From positions 1,798,001-1,862,000 of the forward strand of contig OZ244879.1 of NCBI GenBank assembly GCA_965221295.1: 64,000 nucleotides of DNA, given 5' to 3'. The DNA comes from Bin87 sp965221295. Lineage in GTDB: Bacteria > Chloroflexota > Dehalococcoidia > Lucifugimonadales > UBA3495. The notes under the pieces are model-generated. The model did not search any database. It saw only the letters and a list, made by a program, of their open reading frames with translations, and was not told where the DNA came from. Both the position numbers and the translations under genes were made by a program. Of the stretch, positions 54,253 to 61,528 are shown one piece after another (the stretch's first letter is position 1; every line of letters starts with the position of its first letter).

Positions 54253-54297
54253 ACCTGGCGTTTGGATTCCAATACCAACGACAAGCGAGGCAACAAC

Positions 54298-56835
54298 ATG
54301 AAACGAAACCTGTTGAACCAAATCCTGGGCAGGGAAGAGAAGAAGCCCCCGGTCCTGCTGGCTATCACGCCGCCGAGGAACGGCGACCGCACCCTGCTGG
54401 GGGTCGAGAATACCCTGCAATCCATCGCCGTCCCCGAACCCTTCTCCCTGGAACTGGCCGGGGACGAGGACGGCGTCACCCTGCTGGCCCGCTGCCTGGA
54501 GGACCGGGTGGTGCGCCAGCAACTGGGTTCACACTACCCTCAGGCCCAGATCCGCCGCGTGGACCCGGCGGAGGACCCCTTGCGCCTGCACGAGGGGGAG
54601 CAGGCCTGGGGCATGACCCTGCGGGCGTCGGGGCCGGAATACGTGCCACTACGAACCTTCAAGGACGACGACCTGTTGGACCCCGGCTCCGACCCCCTAA
54701 TCGCCCTGCTGGGGGCGCTCTCCAACCTGCGGTCCGGCGAGCGGGTGGTGAGCCGTCTGACGCTGCGCTCCATGGGTCCCGACTGGTCGCAGCGACACCA
54801 GCAGATGCTGGAACGCAAGAAGCAGCCCGACCCCAATGCCTCGCCCCACTACGCCCAGGCCCAGGCCACCCGCACCGACGTGGGACACCTGGCCGCGTTG
54901 GGCGTCCTGGCCCTGCCCGCCCTCCAGGGCTACCTGTGGTGGCAGCGGGGCGAGACCTGGAAGGCCGTCCTGCTGGGCATCGGCATGGCGGCGGCCCTGG
55001 CCCTCGCGGGCTGGGGGTACTGGCGGTGGAAGAAGGCCCGCAACCGGGTTTTTGACCCGCTCATCATACGGGAGAAGGTATCCCGCATCGCCTTCGACGG
55101 CGAGGTGCAGGTGACTGCCATCCTTCCCGAAGACGCGAGTCCGCAGCGGGCGAGGGAACTGCTGGAGCCGGTGGCCGCCGCCTACAAGCACTACGACCAC
55201 CCCGCCGGAGCCCGCTTCAAGGTGAGCCGGATCCGGCCCGTGCTTCCTTCCACCCACCTGGAACCCAGAGGCCCCGGACTCTTCGGCAAGCGGAGCGTGC
55301 TGGGCGTCCGGGAGGCCGCCGCCCTGTGGCACCCGCCAGGGGAGCGAGACGAAACGCCCCTGCTGGACCGTTCCGGCTCCCGTTCCCTGCTGCCCTCGGC
55401 CAGAGGCGTCCGGGGCGGCGCATTGGTGGGCCGCACCACCGTGGGCAATGCCCGGGAAATTCATTTCCCCGACGACCTGCTGCGCCGCCATCACCTCTAC
55501 GTGGCCCGCACCCGCATGGGCAAGTCCACCCTCATGGGCCACATCATCACCCACAAACTCCGCGAGAAGGCCGCCGGACGGGACCACGACGCCATAGTGG
55601 TCGTTGATCCCCACGCCGACATGGTGAAGGAACTCCTGGAACGGGTTCCGCCCTCCCTGGTTGACCAGGTGAAGCTCATCGACCTGGCCGACGAGCGGGG
55701 CGCGCCGGGCATCAACCTGCTGGACACCCGCGTGTTCGCCAACAGGGACCGCACCGCCGATTCGGTGGTGCGGGTCATGCACGGCCTGTGGGAGCAGTGG
55801 GGGCCTCGGATGCAGTCCATCCTGGAACACGTGGTCAAGAGCCTGCATGAGGCCAACGAACGGGTCGAAGCCGATAAGCAGTACACCATCCTGGACGGGT
55901 CGATGCTGGTCACCGACCGTAAGTTCCGGTCCGAGGTGATGGCCCTGGTGGACGACCCCTTCCTGCTGCGCTGGTGGGCCAAGGACTTCCTCAACCTGCA
56001 GCGGGAGCGCCGGGCCGAGGCGGTGGCCCCGGTGCAGACCCGCCTCTCCTACTACGCATCGTCCAAGAAGGCCCGGGCGATTCTTGGCCAACCCCGCAGC
56101 ACCATCAACCTGCGGGAGACCATACTGGACGGGGGCATCCTGTTCGTCTCCACCGCCCAGGGCGCCGTGGGTAGGGACGTGTCGGCCCTGGTGGGGGCGT
56201 CGCTGCTGAACCTGGTGGACTCCACGCTGCGGGAGCAGGAGAGGCTGCCCATGGAGCGGCGCCGGGGCGCGCTGGTGGTGGTGGACGAGATGCAGGCCCT
56301 TCCCGGCGTGGATTACGAGTCCATGCTGTCGGAACTGGGCAAGTACGGCGCCAGCTTCATCCTAGCCACCCAGAGCCTGGCCAAACTGAACGACCTGTCG
56401 TTGACCATGCGGGACACCATCCTGGCCAACGTGGGCTGCTTGGCGGCCTTCCAGACGGCGGGCAACGACGCCCGTCAACTGGTGTACGAACTGGGACGGG
56501 ACCGGGTGACCGAGGAGGACATCGTGTCCCTGGACGTGCACCACTGCTACGTTCGGGCCACTGTGGGAACGCAGCGGATGCCAGCATTCTCAATGGCCCT
56601 GCTGCCGCCGGAGGAGGGCGATCCGGCGGTTGCCCAGCGCATCCAGGACGATGCTCTGGCCTACCTCAGTCCGTCGGATTTAGGAGAGGCCATGCTGCGC
56701 CGGAGGGTCGCCGAGTACCGGCGCATCCTGGGAGGGAGCGGCGAAGAGGGCGACCCGCAGCCGGAACCGCAGGAAGATGACGACGGGGACTACGGGGACG
56801 ATGACTTGGACACCGGAATGGAGGTGGTGGCATGA
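54298..56835 (+). CDS. VirD4/TraD-like coupling ATPase
   Basis: 845 residues from ATG 54298. LALPALQGYLWWQRG and VLLGIGMAAALALAGWGYW (about 200-245) give two membrane segments. The ATPase core has LYVARTRMGKSTLMGHII (Walker A), AIVVVDPHADMVK, GALVVVDEMQALPG (Walker B) and ASFILATQSLAKL. This fits VirD4/TraG-type coupling proteins that bring DNA to the type IV channel. The N-terminal ~190 residues are soluble and of unknown fold. The acidic tail (about 815-845) is low-complexity. Its stop overlaps the next start as ATGA. Confidence 0.85.
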   Translation: MKRNLLNQILGREEKKPPVLLAITPPRNGDRTLLGVENTLQSIAVPEPFSLELAGDEDGVTLLARCLEDRVVRQQLGSHYPQAQIRRVDPAEDPLRLHEGEQAWGMTLRASGPEYVPLRTFKDDDLLDPGSDPLIALLGALSNLRSGERVVSRLTLRSMGPDWSQRHQQMLERKKQPDPNASPHYAQAQATRTDVGHLAALGVLALPALQGYLWWQRGETWKAVLLGIGMAAALALAGWGYWRWKKARNRVFDPLIIREKVSRIAFDGEVQVTAILPEDASPQRARELLEPVAAAYKHYDHPAGARFKVSRIRPVLPSTHLEPRGPGLFGKRSVLGVREAAALWHPPGERDETPLLDRSGSRSLLPSARGVRGGALVGRTTVGNAREIHFPDDLLRRHHLYVARTRMGKSTLMGHIITHKLREKAAGRDHDAIVVVDPHADMVKELLERVPPSLVDQVKLIDLADERGAPGINLLDTRVFANRDRTADSVVRVMHGLWEQWGPRMQSILEHVVKSLHEANERVEADKQYTILDGSMLVTDRKFRSEVMALVDDPFLLRWWAKDFLNLQRERRAEAVAPVQTRLSYYASSKKARAILGQPRSTINLRETILDGGILFVSTAQGAVGRDVSALVGASLLNLVDSTLREQERLPMERRRGALVVVDEMQALPGVDYESMLSELGKYGASFILATQSLAKLNDLSLTMRDTILANVGCLAAFQTAGNDARQLVYELGRDRVTEEDIVSLDVHHCYVRATVGTQRMPAFSMALLPPEEGDPAVAQRIQDDALAYLSPSDLGEAMLRRRVAEYRRILGGSGEEGDPQPEPQEDDDGDYGDDDLDTGMEVVA

Positions 56836-58514
56836 GAACTGGCGGAGCCGAGGAGGACCTGCTCCGCCGACTGGCGGAGATGCCCTTCCTAAACCGGCGG
56901 GAGCTGGCGGCAATCTGCCGCCGGCCCCGCAGCGCGGTGTACCGGGCAATGAACCGGCTGACCAACAGGGGGATGGCTCAGGCCATCCCCCACGCCGCGC
57001 CCCTGATTCCACCCGCCGCCCGTTACTGCCTCACCGCCGCCGGCTTGGAGCGGCTGGCGGCCCTGGAGAGCGTAACAGTGGGCCGAATAACGGCCCGCCG
57101 CCCGGTATCCGCCCGGTGGCGGCGCATCCTGCTGGAACGGCTGGACGGGGTGGCGGTCATATACGGGCTGACCGCCGCGTTGGGTGGCCTAGGACAATTC
57201 GCGGGTCTTGTGTGGTACCGGTCAGGGCCGATGGACGCGAGCGCCAGCCTGTCCGACGGCCGGCTCCTGGCGGTGATGCGCTTGGGAAACGCCGCCGAGC
57301 GAACCGCCTTCGCCAAGCGGCTCTGGCGGGTGTCTCAGGACGAGCGGCCTAGCGGCGTCCTGATTCTGGCGCCGGACGAGGCGCGGCTCCGCCAGGTTCG
57401 CCGTTCTCTGGACCCACTGCCCCTCCGGGCGTTCCTGGCGTTGGAACGAGACGTGGCTCAGAGCGACGACGATTCTCGCCCCATCTGGCGGGCTACGGGC
57501 AGCCCCGATCCCCTGTACCTGCGGGAGATTCTGGCGGCAATTCCATCAAGCGACTCGCAACGAAAAGCGGAAACAGGCCCTTTGCCACGGGAAACGCTTC
57601 CGCCAGACCTGCGCTTGGACCTTTCCGACGATTCAGTTCCCGGACACCTGTTGCCCGTGACGCTCAAGCCATCTGAGAAGCGGGCCATCGACCTGATCCA
57701 CGACTGGCCCTGGGTGTCGCCTGGCCACCTGGCCCAAATGCTGGCCGTGAACCGGTCCCGGCTGCACCAGATCATTCAACGGCTCCGGAACCTGGGGGTG
57801 GCCGACATGGTAAGGGCGGGAAGCGGCTCCAGCCTGGTCCTGACCGACCGGGGGATGGCGTACCTGGCTCGCCGGGACCGGGCCTCGGTGGGAGCGGCCC
57901 TGAGGCGGTGGAGCGCGGCGTCTTTTGGTAATGGATGCGAATCCTCTGACTGGCGCGAGGTGCGCGGGTCCCGCAGCCGCCAGTTGCTGCGCAACCTGGA
58001 GCACACCCGCTCGGTGCACGGGTTTCTGGCCGAAATGGTTCGGCAGTCGCCTCAGACTGGTTGCCATTTGGCTCAATTCGACCCGCCCAGGCGGGCGGTG
58101 CGCTTCTTCCGGCGCAGCGGCAGGCTCCATTCGATTAGGCCCGACGCCTACGGCGTTGTGGAGAGGAATGGCCGGGAGTTTCCCTTCTTTCTAGAATGGG
58201 AGCGCCGGGCCGTGCGGCCCGTCACCATGACGGCTCGGCTGGCTCCCTACCTGCGCTACTACTCCACCAGCCGCCCTCTTGATGATCACGGCTCCGCGCC
58301 TAAAGTACTGGTGATATTCGACGACGAAATCGCCGCCGGACACTTCCTGCGGGTGGCGGCCAGGGAGATGCGGCGCACCGGCGTCAAGCTGCCCCTGTGG
58401 GTCTCAAACAAGGCCAAACTTGAAGAGTGCGGGCCGTTGGGCGCCGCCTGGCGGAGGCCAGGCAGTTATGATCTGCGCCCCGCATTCGGCTTGGCAACGA
58501 GGTCACGGAAATGA
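56832..58514 (+). CDS. Replication-relaxation family protein with two winged-helix domains
   Basis: 560 residues. MPFLNRRELAAICRRPRSAV with GMAQAIPH is one winged HTH (about 18-75), and WPWVSPGHLAQMLAVNRSRL a second (about 290-340). The C-terminal part, with TRSVHGFLAEMVRQS, FRRSGRLHSIRPDAYGVV and FFLEWERRAVRP, matches the Replic_Relax (PF13814) proteins, which are found with TraG-like ATPases on mobile elements. The RPDA and E.(E/D)..R..P acidic residues recall a nuclease-type core. It may nick or bind DNA at transfer initiation, a role filled elsewhere by a relaxase (inference). Confidence 0.75.
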   Translation: MRTGGAEEDLLRRLAEMPFLNRRELAAICRRPRSAVYRAMNRLTNRGMAQAIPHAAPLIPPAARYCLTAAGLERLAALESVTVGRITARRPVSARWRRILLERLDGVAVIYGLTAALGGLGQFAGLVWYRSGPMDASASLSDGRLLAVMRLGNAAERTAFAKRLWRVSQDERPSGVLILAPDEARLRQVRRSLDPLPLRAFLALERDVAQSDDDSRPIWRATGSPDPLYLREILAAIPSSDSQRKAETGPLPRETLPPDLRLDLSDDSVPGHLLPVTLKPSEKRAIDLIHDWPWVSPGHLAQMLAVNRSRLHQIIQRLRNLGVADMVRAGSGSSLVLTDRGMAYLARRDRASVGAALRRWSAASFGNGCESSDWREVRGSRSRQLLRNLEHTRSVHGFLAEMVRQSPQTGCHLAQFDPPRRAVRFFRRSGRLHSIRPDAYGVVERNGREFPFFLEWERRAVRPVTMTARLAPYLRYYSTSRPLDDHGSAPKVLVIFDDEIAAGHFLRVAAREMRRTGVKLPLWVSNKAKLEECGPLGAAWRRPGSYDLRPAFGLATRSRK

Positions 58515-58546
58515 CCGGCAGGAGGGACCTGCCATCGGAACAAGAA

Positions 58547-58576
58547 GAGGGCCGGGTGGTTTGAACCGCCCGGCCC
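58547..58576. terminator. Bidirectional terminator between convergent genes
   Basis: AGGGCCGGG.GGTT pairs with AACC.CCCGGCCCT (14-bp stem with one G-T pair). It lies between the end of the secretion operon (58514) and the end of the minus-strand HTH genes (58614). Confidence 0.6.
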
Positions 58577-58613
58577 TCATGCGTATCCATTGAGCCTGCC
58601 ACCCTCTGTTTCG

Positions 58614-58895
58614 TCAGGCGGCATTCTGATCCGACTCTTCACCTCCTGCCAGTTCCGGCATCAGCAGGTGCATCAGCCCCATCCTCGTGGCCAGGACCTG
58701 TAGCGCAATCAGGTTCCCTGCATCGGGGCGGGCGCCCCTCCGCCACCGCCGCAACTGGCCAACGTCCACCCGCAGTGCCCGCGCCAAGCCCCGCCATGAC
58801 AGCCCGGCGGCCCGACGGAACGAGTCCAGCCGTTCCGGGAAGTCCTCGGGGAAATTGCATGGCTCCACCCGGTAGATCCACTTCTGGCGTCCCAT
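58614..58895 (-). CDS. Small HTH protein (third of a row)
   Basis: 93 residues from ATG 58895, with AGGAGG upstream. RAAGLSWRGLARALRVDVGQ followed by LRRWRRGARPDAGNLIAL is a lambda-repressor-like HTH. It is similar in layout to the next gene upstream (58904-59176), so the two are probably paralogues. It may be an excision or transfer regulator. Confidence 0.65.
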   Translation of the reverse strand: MGRQKWIYRVEPCNFPEDFPERLDSFRRAAGLSWRGLARALRVDVGQLRRWRRGARPDAGNLIALQVLATRMGLMHLLMPELAGGEESDQNAA

Positions 58896-58903
58896 GCTTC
58901 TGC

Positions 58904-59176
58904 CTACCTCCTGTCCTGGCCCATGAGAATCGCCAGCCCTCCCGGCACCTGGGTGGCGAACTCCGTCAGGGACAGCATGGCTCCGCCCGAAGGCTCCGCC
59001 CCACCCCGCCAGCGCAGCACCTGCCGGTAGTCCACGCCGACCATGCTGGCGAACCCCTCCCAGGTCAGGCCTGAGGCTTCCTTCAACCTGGTCAACCTCT
59101 GGGAGAAGTCGTCGGGCAGCAGGGCCACGCCGGGACTGACCGGCAGCCCCGCCAATTGCCATCCTCTATTCATCAT
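58904..59176 (-). CDS. Small HTH protein (second of a row)
   Basis: About 90 residues. KEASGLTWEGFASMVGVDYR with QVLRWRGGAEPSGGAML is an Xre-like HTH. It overlaps the preceding HTH gene and ends eight bases before the next. The start is one of adjacent ATGs at 59176 or 59173, with weak ribosome sites, consistent with translational coupling. Confidence 0.65.
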   Translation of the reverse strand: MMNRGWQLAGLPVSPGVALLPDDFSQRLTRLKEASGLTWEGFASMVGVDYRQVLRWRGGAEPSGGAMLSLTEFATQVPGGLAILMGQDRR

Positions 59177-59411
59177 CAACCCTCACCACCTCGAACAGGG
59201 AATGGAAGTCGTCAACTCCCAAAGCCAGCATGATGTCGCTCCTGGCCTGCGGCGAGGCGCAGCGCCGCCCGTTGAACAGCGCGGAAACGTAGCCCGGGGT
59301 GAGGCCGGACGCCTGGGCCAGGTCGTTCTGGGACCAGTTGAGATGGCGCAGCCGGTCCCAGGCCTCGCTGGCCTTGAGCGTCACCCGCACGGTGTTTCGT
59401 CTACGTCCCAT
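59166..59411 (-). CDS. Small Xre/Cro-like HTH protein (first of a row)
   Basis: 81 residues from ATG 59411. LNWSQNDLAQASGLTPGYVS then ALFNGRRCASPQARSDIM is a textbook Cro/C1-type HTH. It overlaps the genes on both sides by about ten bases. Divergent from the Xre/ImmA genes, it could act as the Cro-like partner in a switch. Confidence 0.75.
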   Translation of the reverse strand: MGRRRNTVRVTLKASEAWDRLRHLNWSQNDLAQASGLTPGYVSALFNGRRCASPQARSDIMLALGVDDFHSLFEVVRVDDE

Positions 59412-59616
59412 GTTTCTTGTCCTCGACCTTCTTGTTGCGCCCACCAGGACGGCGAGCGTCAGCGCCGGAGCCGAGTCCTCCGGCGTCGGGTTCCGGGTAC
59501 AGTTCCGGGTGGTTCAGGTAGTGGCGGGCGATGATGCGGGCCAACACCCGCAGACCCTCCAGCCGTTGCTCGTCCTGTTCCTCGTTCAGCGAGGTTCCTA
59601 TACTCAATGCGTCCAT
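59401..59616 (-). CDS. Small hypothetical protein leading the HTH operon
   Basis: 71 residues from ATG 59616, with CAGGAGGA upstream. Helical N-terminal half (EQRLEGLRVLARIIARHYLN) and a charged Gly/Lys tail (GGRNKKVEDKK). No recognised family. First gene of four overlapping minus-strand genes and next to the divergent promoter region. Confidence 0.55.
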   Translation of the reverse strand: MDALSIGTSLNEEQDEQRLEGLRVLARIIARHYLNHPELYPEPDAGGLGSGADARRPGGRNKKVEDKKHGT

Positions 59617-59863
59617 TCCTCCTGGAATTCGGGCGTCAATCGCTGGTGGCAATCGGCCCGGCGCTGGGGTATAATCCTGCAATAGGATATATGTTCGCAT
59701 ACCAGGAGTGTAGCAATCCGATACCCTGGAGGGCAACGGCTTTCTGTCGCAATTTGCGATATGCCGCCCAAGTGTGTGCAACAATGACACAACAATCCGA
59801 CAACAACGGAACAGACGTTCCGGTGGTCAACGCGATGACGCCAAAGGCATGGGAGATGAGGTG
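59617..59863. promoter_or_regulatory. Divergent promoter region of the control genes
   Basis: On the plus strand TGGCAA (59647-59652), 17 bases and TATAAT (59670-59675) form a good sigma-70-type promoter for the Xre/ImmA pair. On the minus strand TTGCTA, 17 bases and CATATA (about 59717 down to 59689) may serve the small HTH operon. The plus-strand leader to 59864 is nearly 190 bases long. Confidence 0.55.
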
Positions 59864-60277
59864 ATGGACGTTCAGGAAGAAAAACAGAACCCGGAAGAGG
59901 AGATCGGCCCCCTGCTGCGAAGGCTCAGGGGTCAGATCGGACTCCGGGAGGCGGGCCGTCGCACTGGCATCTCCAGCTCCTACCTGTCCCAGTTGGAGCG
60001 GGGCGAGAGACGGCCCGGACCCAACGTGTTGAGGCGTCTGGCCTCCCTCTACGGCGTGGAGGTTCACCAATTGCTCAAGGCCGCCGGCTTCATGGACGAC
60101 CCCAATCTCCCTCCCCGGAAGGATGATCCCAGGGAAGTTGAGCGGGCCTACCGCTACGTGCTGGAAGACCCCCGGTTCCAGGTGGGAACCCGTCCCTCCG
60201 GTCCCATGTCCGTGGAGACCAAGCGGTTCATCGTGGAGATGTACGAGCAATTCACCGGCAAGAGGATCCTGGAGTGA
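59864..60277 (+). CDS. Xre-family repressor (ImmR-like)
   Basis: 137 residues from ATG 59864. GLREAGRRTGISSSYLSQLE with RGERRPGPNVLRRLASLYGV is an Xre HTH (about 22-62), followed by AGFMDD and a C-terminal helical part. The stop and next ATG are two bases apart, pairing it with an ImmA/IrrE-like protease, as in ICEBs1 ImmR/ImmA. It most likely represses element excision and transfer genes until inactivated. Confidence 0.8.
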   Translation: MDVQEEKQNPEEEIGPLLRRLRGQIGLREAGRRTGISSSYLSQLERGERRPGPNVLRRLASLYGVEVHQLLKAAGFMDDPNLPPRKDDPREVERAYRYVLEDPRFQVGTRPSGPMSVETKRFIVEMYEQFTGKRILE

Positions 60278-60279
60278 TC

Positions 60280-61221
60280 ATGACGACGACCGTTAATGCA
60301 GCCACCCTCACCGGCCTCTGCGACCTGCTGCTGACCACAGACAACCCGATGGAGGAACTGGAGCCGGAGTCCTTCGCCGTCCGGTTCAGTTCCTTCTTCG
60401 GCCTCTCGACCAGGCCGGACCTGACGGAGTTGACCGAGGTCTTCCAACGGGCGGGCATCGGCACGGTGTCCGAGAAGAAGTTGCCCAGCGACCTGCGGGG
60501 CATCCACTACACCCTCCCCGACGGCGGCAACGCCATCCACTACCAGCCAGGCCAGTGGGAAGCGTCCATCGAGTTCACCATTTTGCACGAAGGCTACGAG
60601 ATCTGCTACGAGACCCTGTGGCGGCGTTGCTACGGACGCAAGTCCAACGCACGGGTGTGCAACCTGGCCGACCGGTTCGCGGCGGCGGTACTCATGCCCA
60701 GGGACATCTTCGCCTCCTTCGCCCATGCCTCTGGCCTGGACGTGGTGGAGTTGCATCACGTATTCCGGTGTTCCTACTCCGCCGTGGCCATCCGCCTGGC
60801 CGAGGTCGTGCGGGAGATTCCGCTGATGGTGGTCCTGTACCAACGGGATGAGCTAGGCCACCCCGCCCAATGGCCGTCCACGGTGGACTTGACGGACCTG
60901 CGGGCCAACGTGGTCAGAAGCGCCGGCGGGTTTGGGTGGCCTCGAACGACAATGCTCAACGGACATCTGGATGAGGCTCCCGCCAAGGGCAGGTCCGTGC
61001 CCGCCGGTTCCCTGGCGGAGTTGGCGGTCCAGAGCGGCCGGGTGGCATGGAGCGAGGATAATGGCATCGTAGCCGTAGCCAAACCCGTATCCTGGCATGG
61101 GAGCCTGGCCAAGGTAACGGTGGTGGCGGTGAACGAGCCAGACCGCATGACCCTGCTGCCCCAACTCCACAGCAACGGTTACCACCAGCACCGGCGCCCC
61201 TCGGTGTACGTAGGCAATTGA
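60280..61221 (+). CDS. ImmA/IrrE-family putative metallopeptidase
   Basis: 313 residues from ATG 60280 (GGAG upstream). The zinc-site region is FTILHEGYEICYE (H103, E104, E107), so the usual HExxH is HExxE; such HExxE variants occur in the family but catalysis is uncertain. CNLADRFAAAVLMPRDIFAS is the conserved second block. The C-terminal ~130 residues are less typical. ImmA-type proteases cut a partner repressor in response to DNA damage or signals. Confidence 0.75.
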   Translation: MTTTVNAATLTGLCDLLLTTDNPMEELEPESFAVRFSSFFGLSTRPDLTELTEVFQRAGIGTVSEKKLPSDLRGIHYTLPDGGNAIHYQPGQWEASIEFTILHEGYEICYETLWRRCYGRKSNARVCNLADRFAAAVLMPRDIFASFAHASGLDVVELHHVFRCSYSAVAIRLAEVVREIPLMVVLYQRDELGHPAQWPSTVDLTDLRANVVRSAGGFGWPRTTMLNGHLDEAPAKGRSVPAGSLAELAVQSGRVAWSEDNGIVAVAKPVSWHGSLAKVTVVAVNEPDRMTLLPQLHSNGYHQHRRPSVYVGN

Positions 61222-61294
61222 CGAAATCGCCCGGACCGGAGATGATAAGAGTAAGAATCATTAGCATTGCATTAGGCAAAAAAAGAGAGCCGCC

Positions 61295-61528
61295 ATGCCC
61301 GTCAAGCCCAGGAACACCGTGACCATCACCTTCTCGCTGTCCGCAGACCAGGCGGAGGAGCTGCGCGAGGTGGCCAGAGAGGAGCAGCGCGCGGTCAGCG
61401 AACTGTTGCGGGAGGCCTTCCGGCTATACTTGGAAGAAAGGGAATGGCGGATTCGAGAACGAATGGCCCGGCGCCGTCGCCTCCGGCGAAGATCGTCGGA
61501 AGAGGAAGAGGAGGACATCCATGAGTGA
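61295..61528 (+). CDS. Ribbon-helix-helix (CopG-like) protein
   Basis: 77 residues. TVTITFSLSADQAEELREVA followed by REEQRAVSELLREAFRLYLE is the strand-helix-helix plan of RHH repressors; the tail is Arg- then Glu-rich. Its end overlaps the recombinase start by eight bases, so it probably regulates recombinase expression or acts as a directionality factor (inference). Confidence 0.75.
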   Translation: MPVKPRNTVTITFSLSADQAEELREVAREEQRAVSELLREAFRLYLEEREWRIRERMARRRRLRRRSSEEEEEDIHE

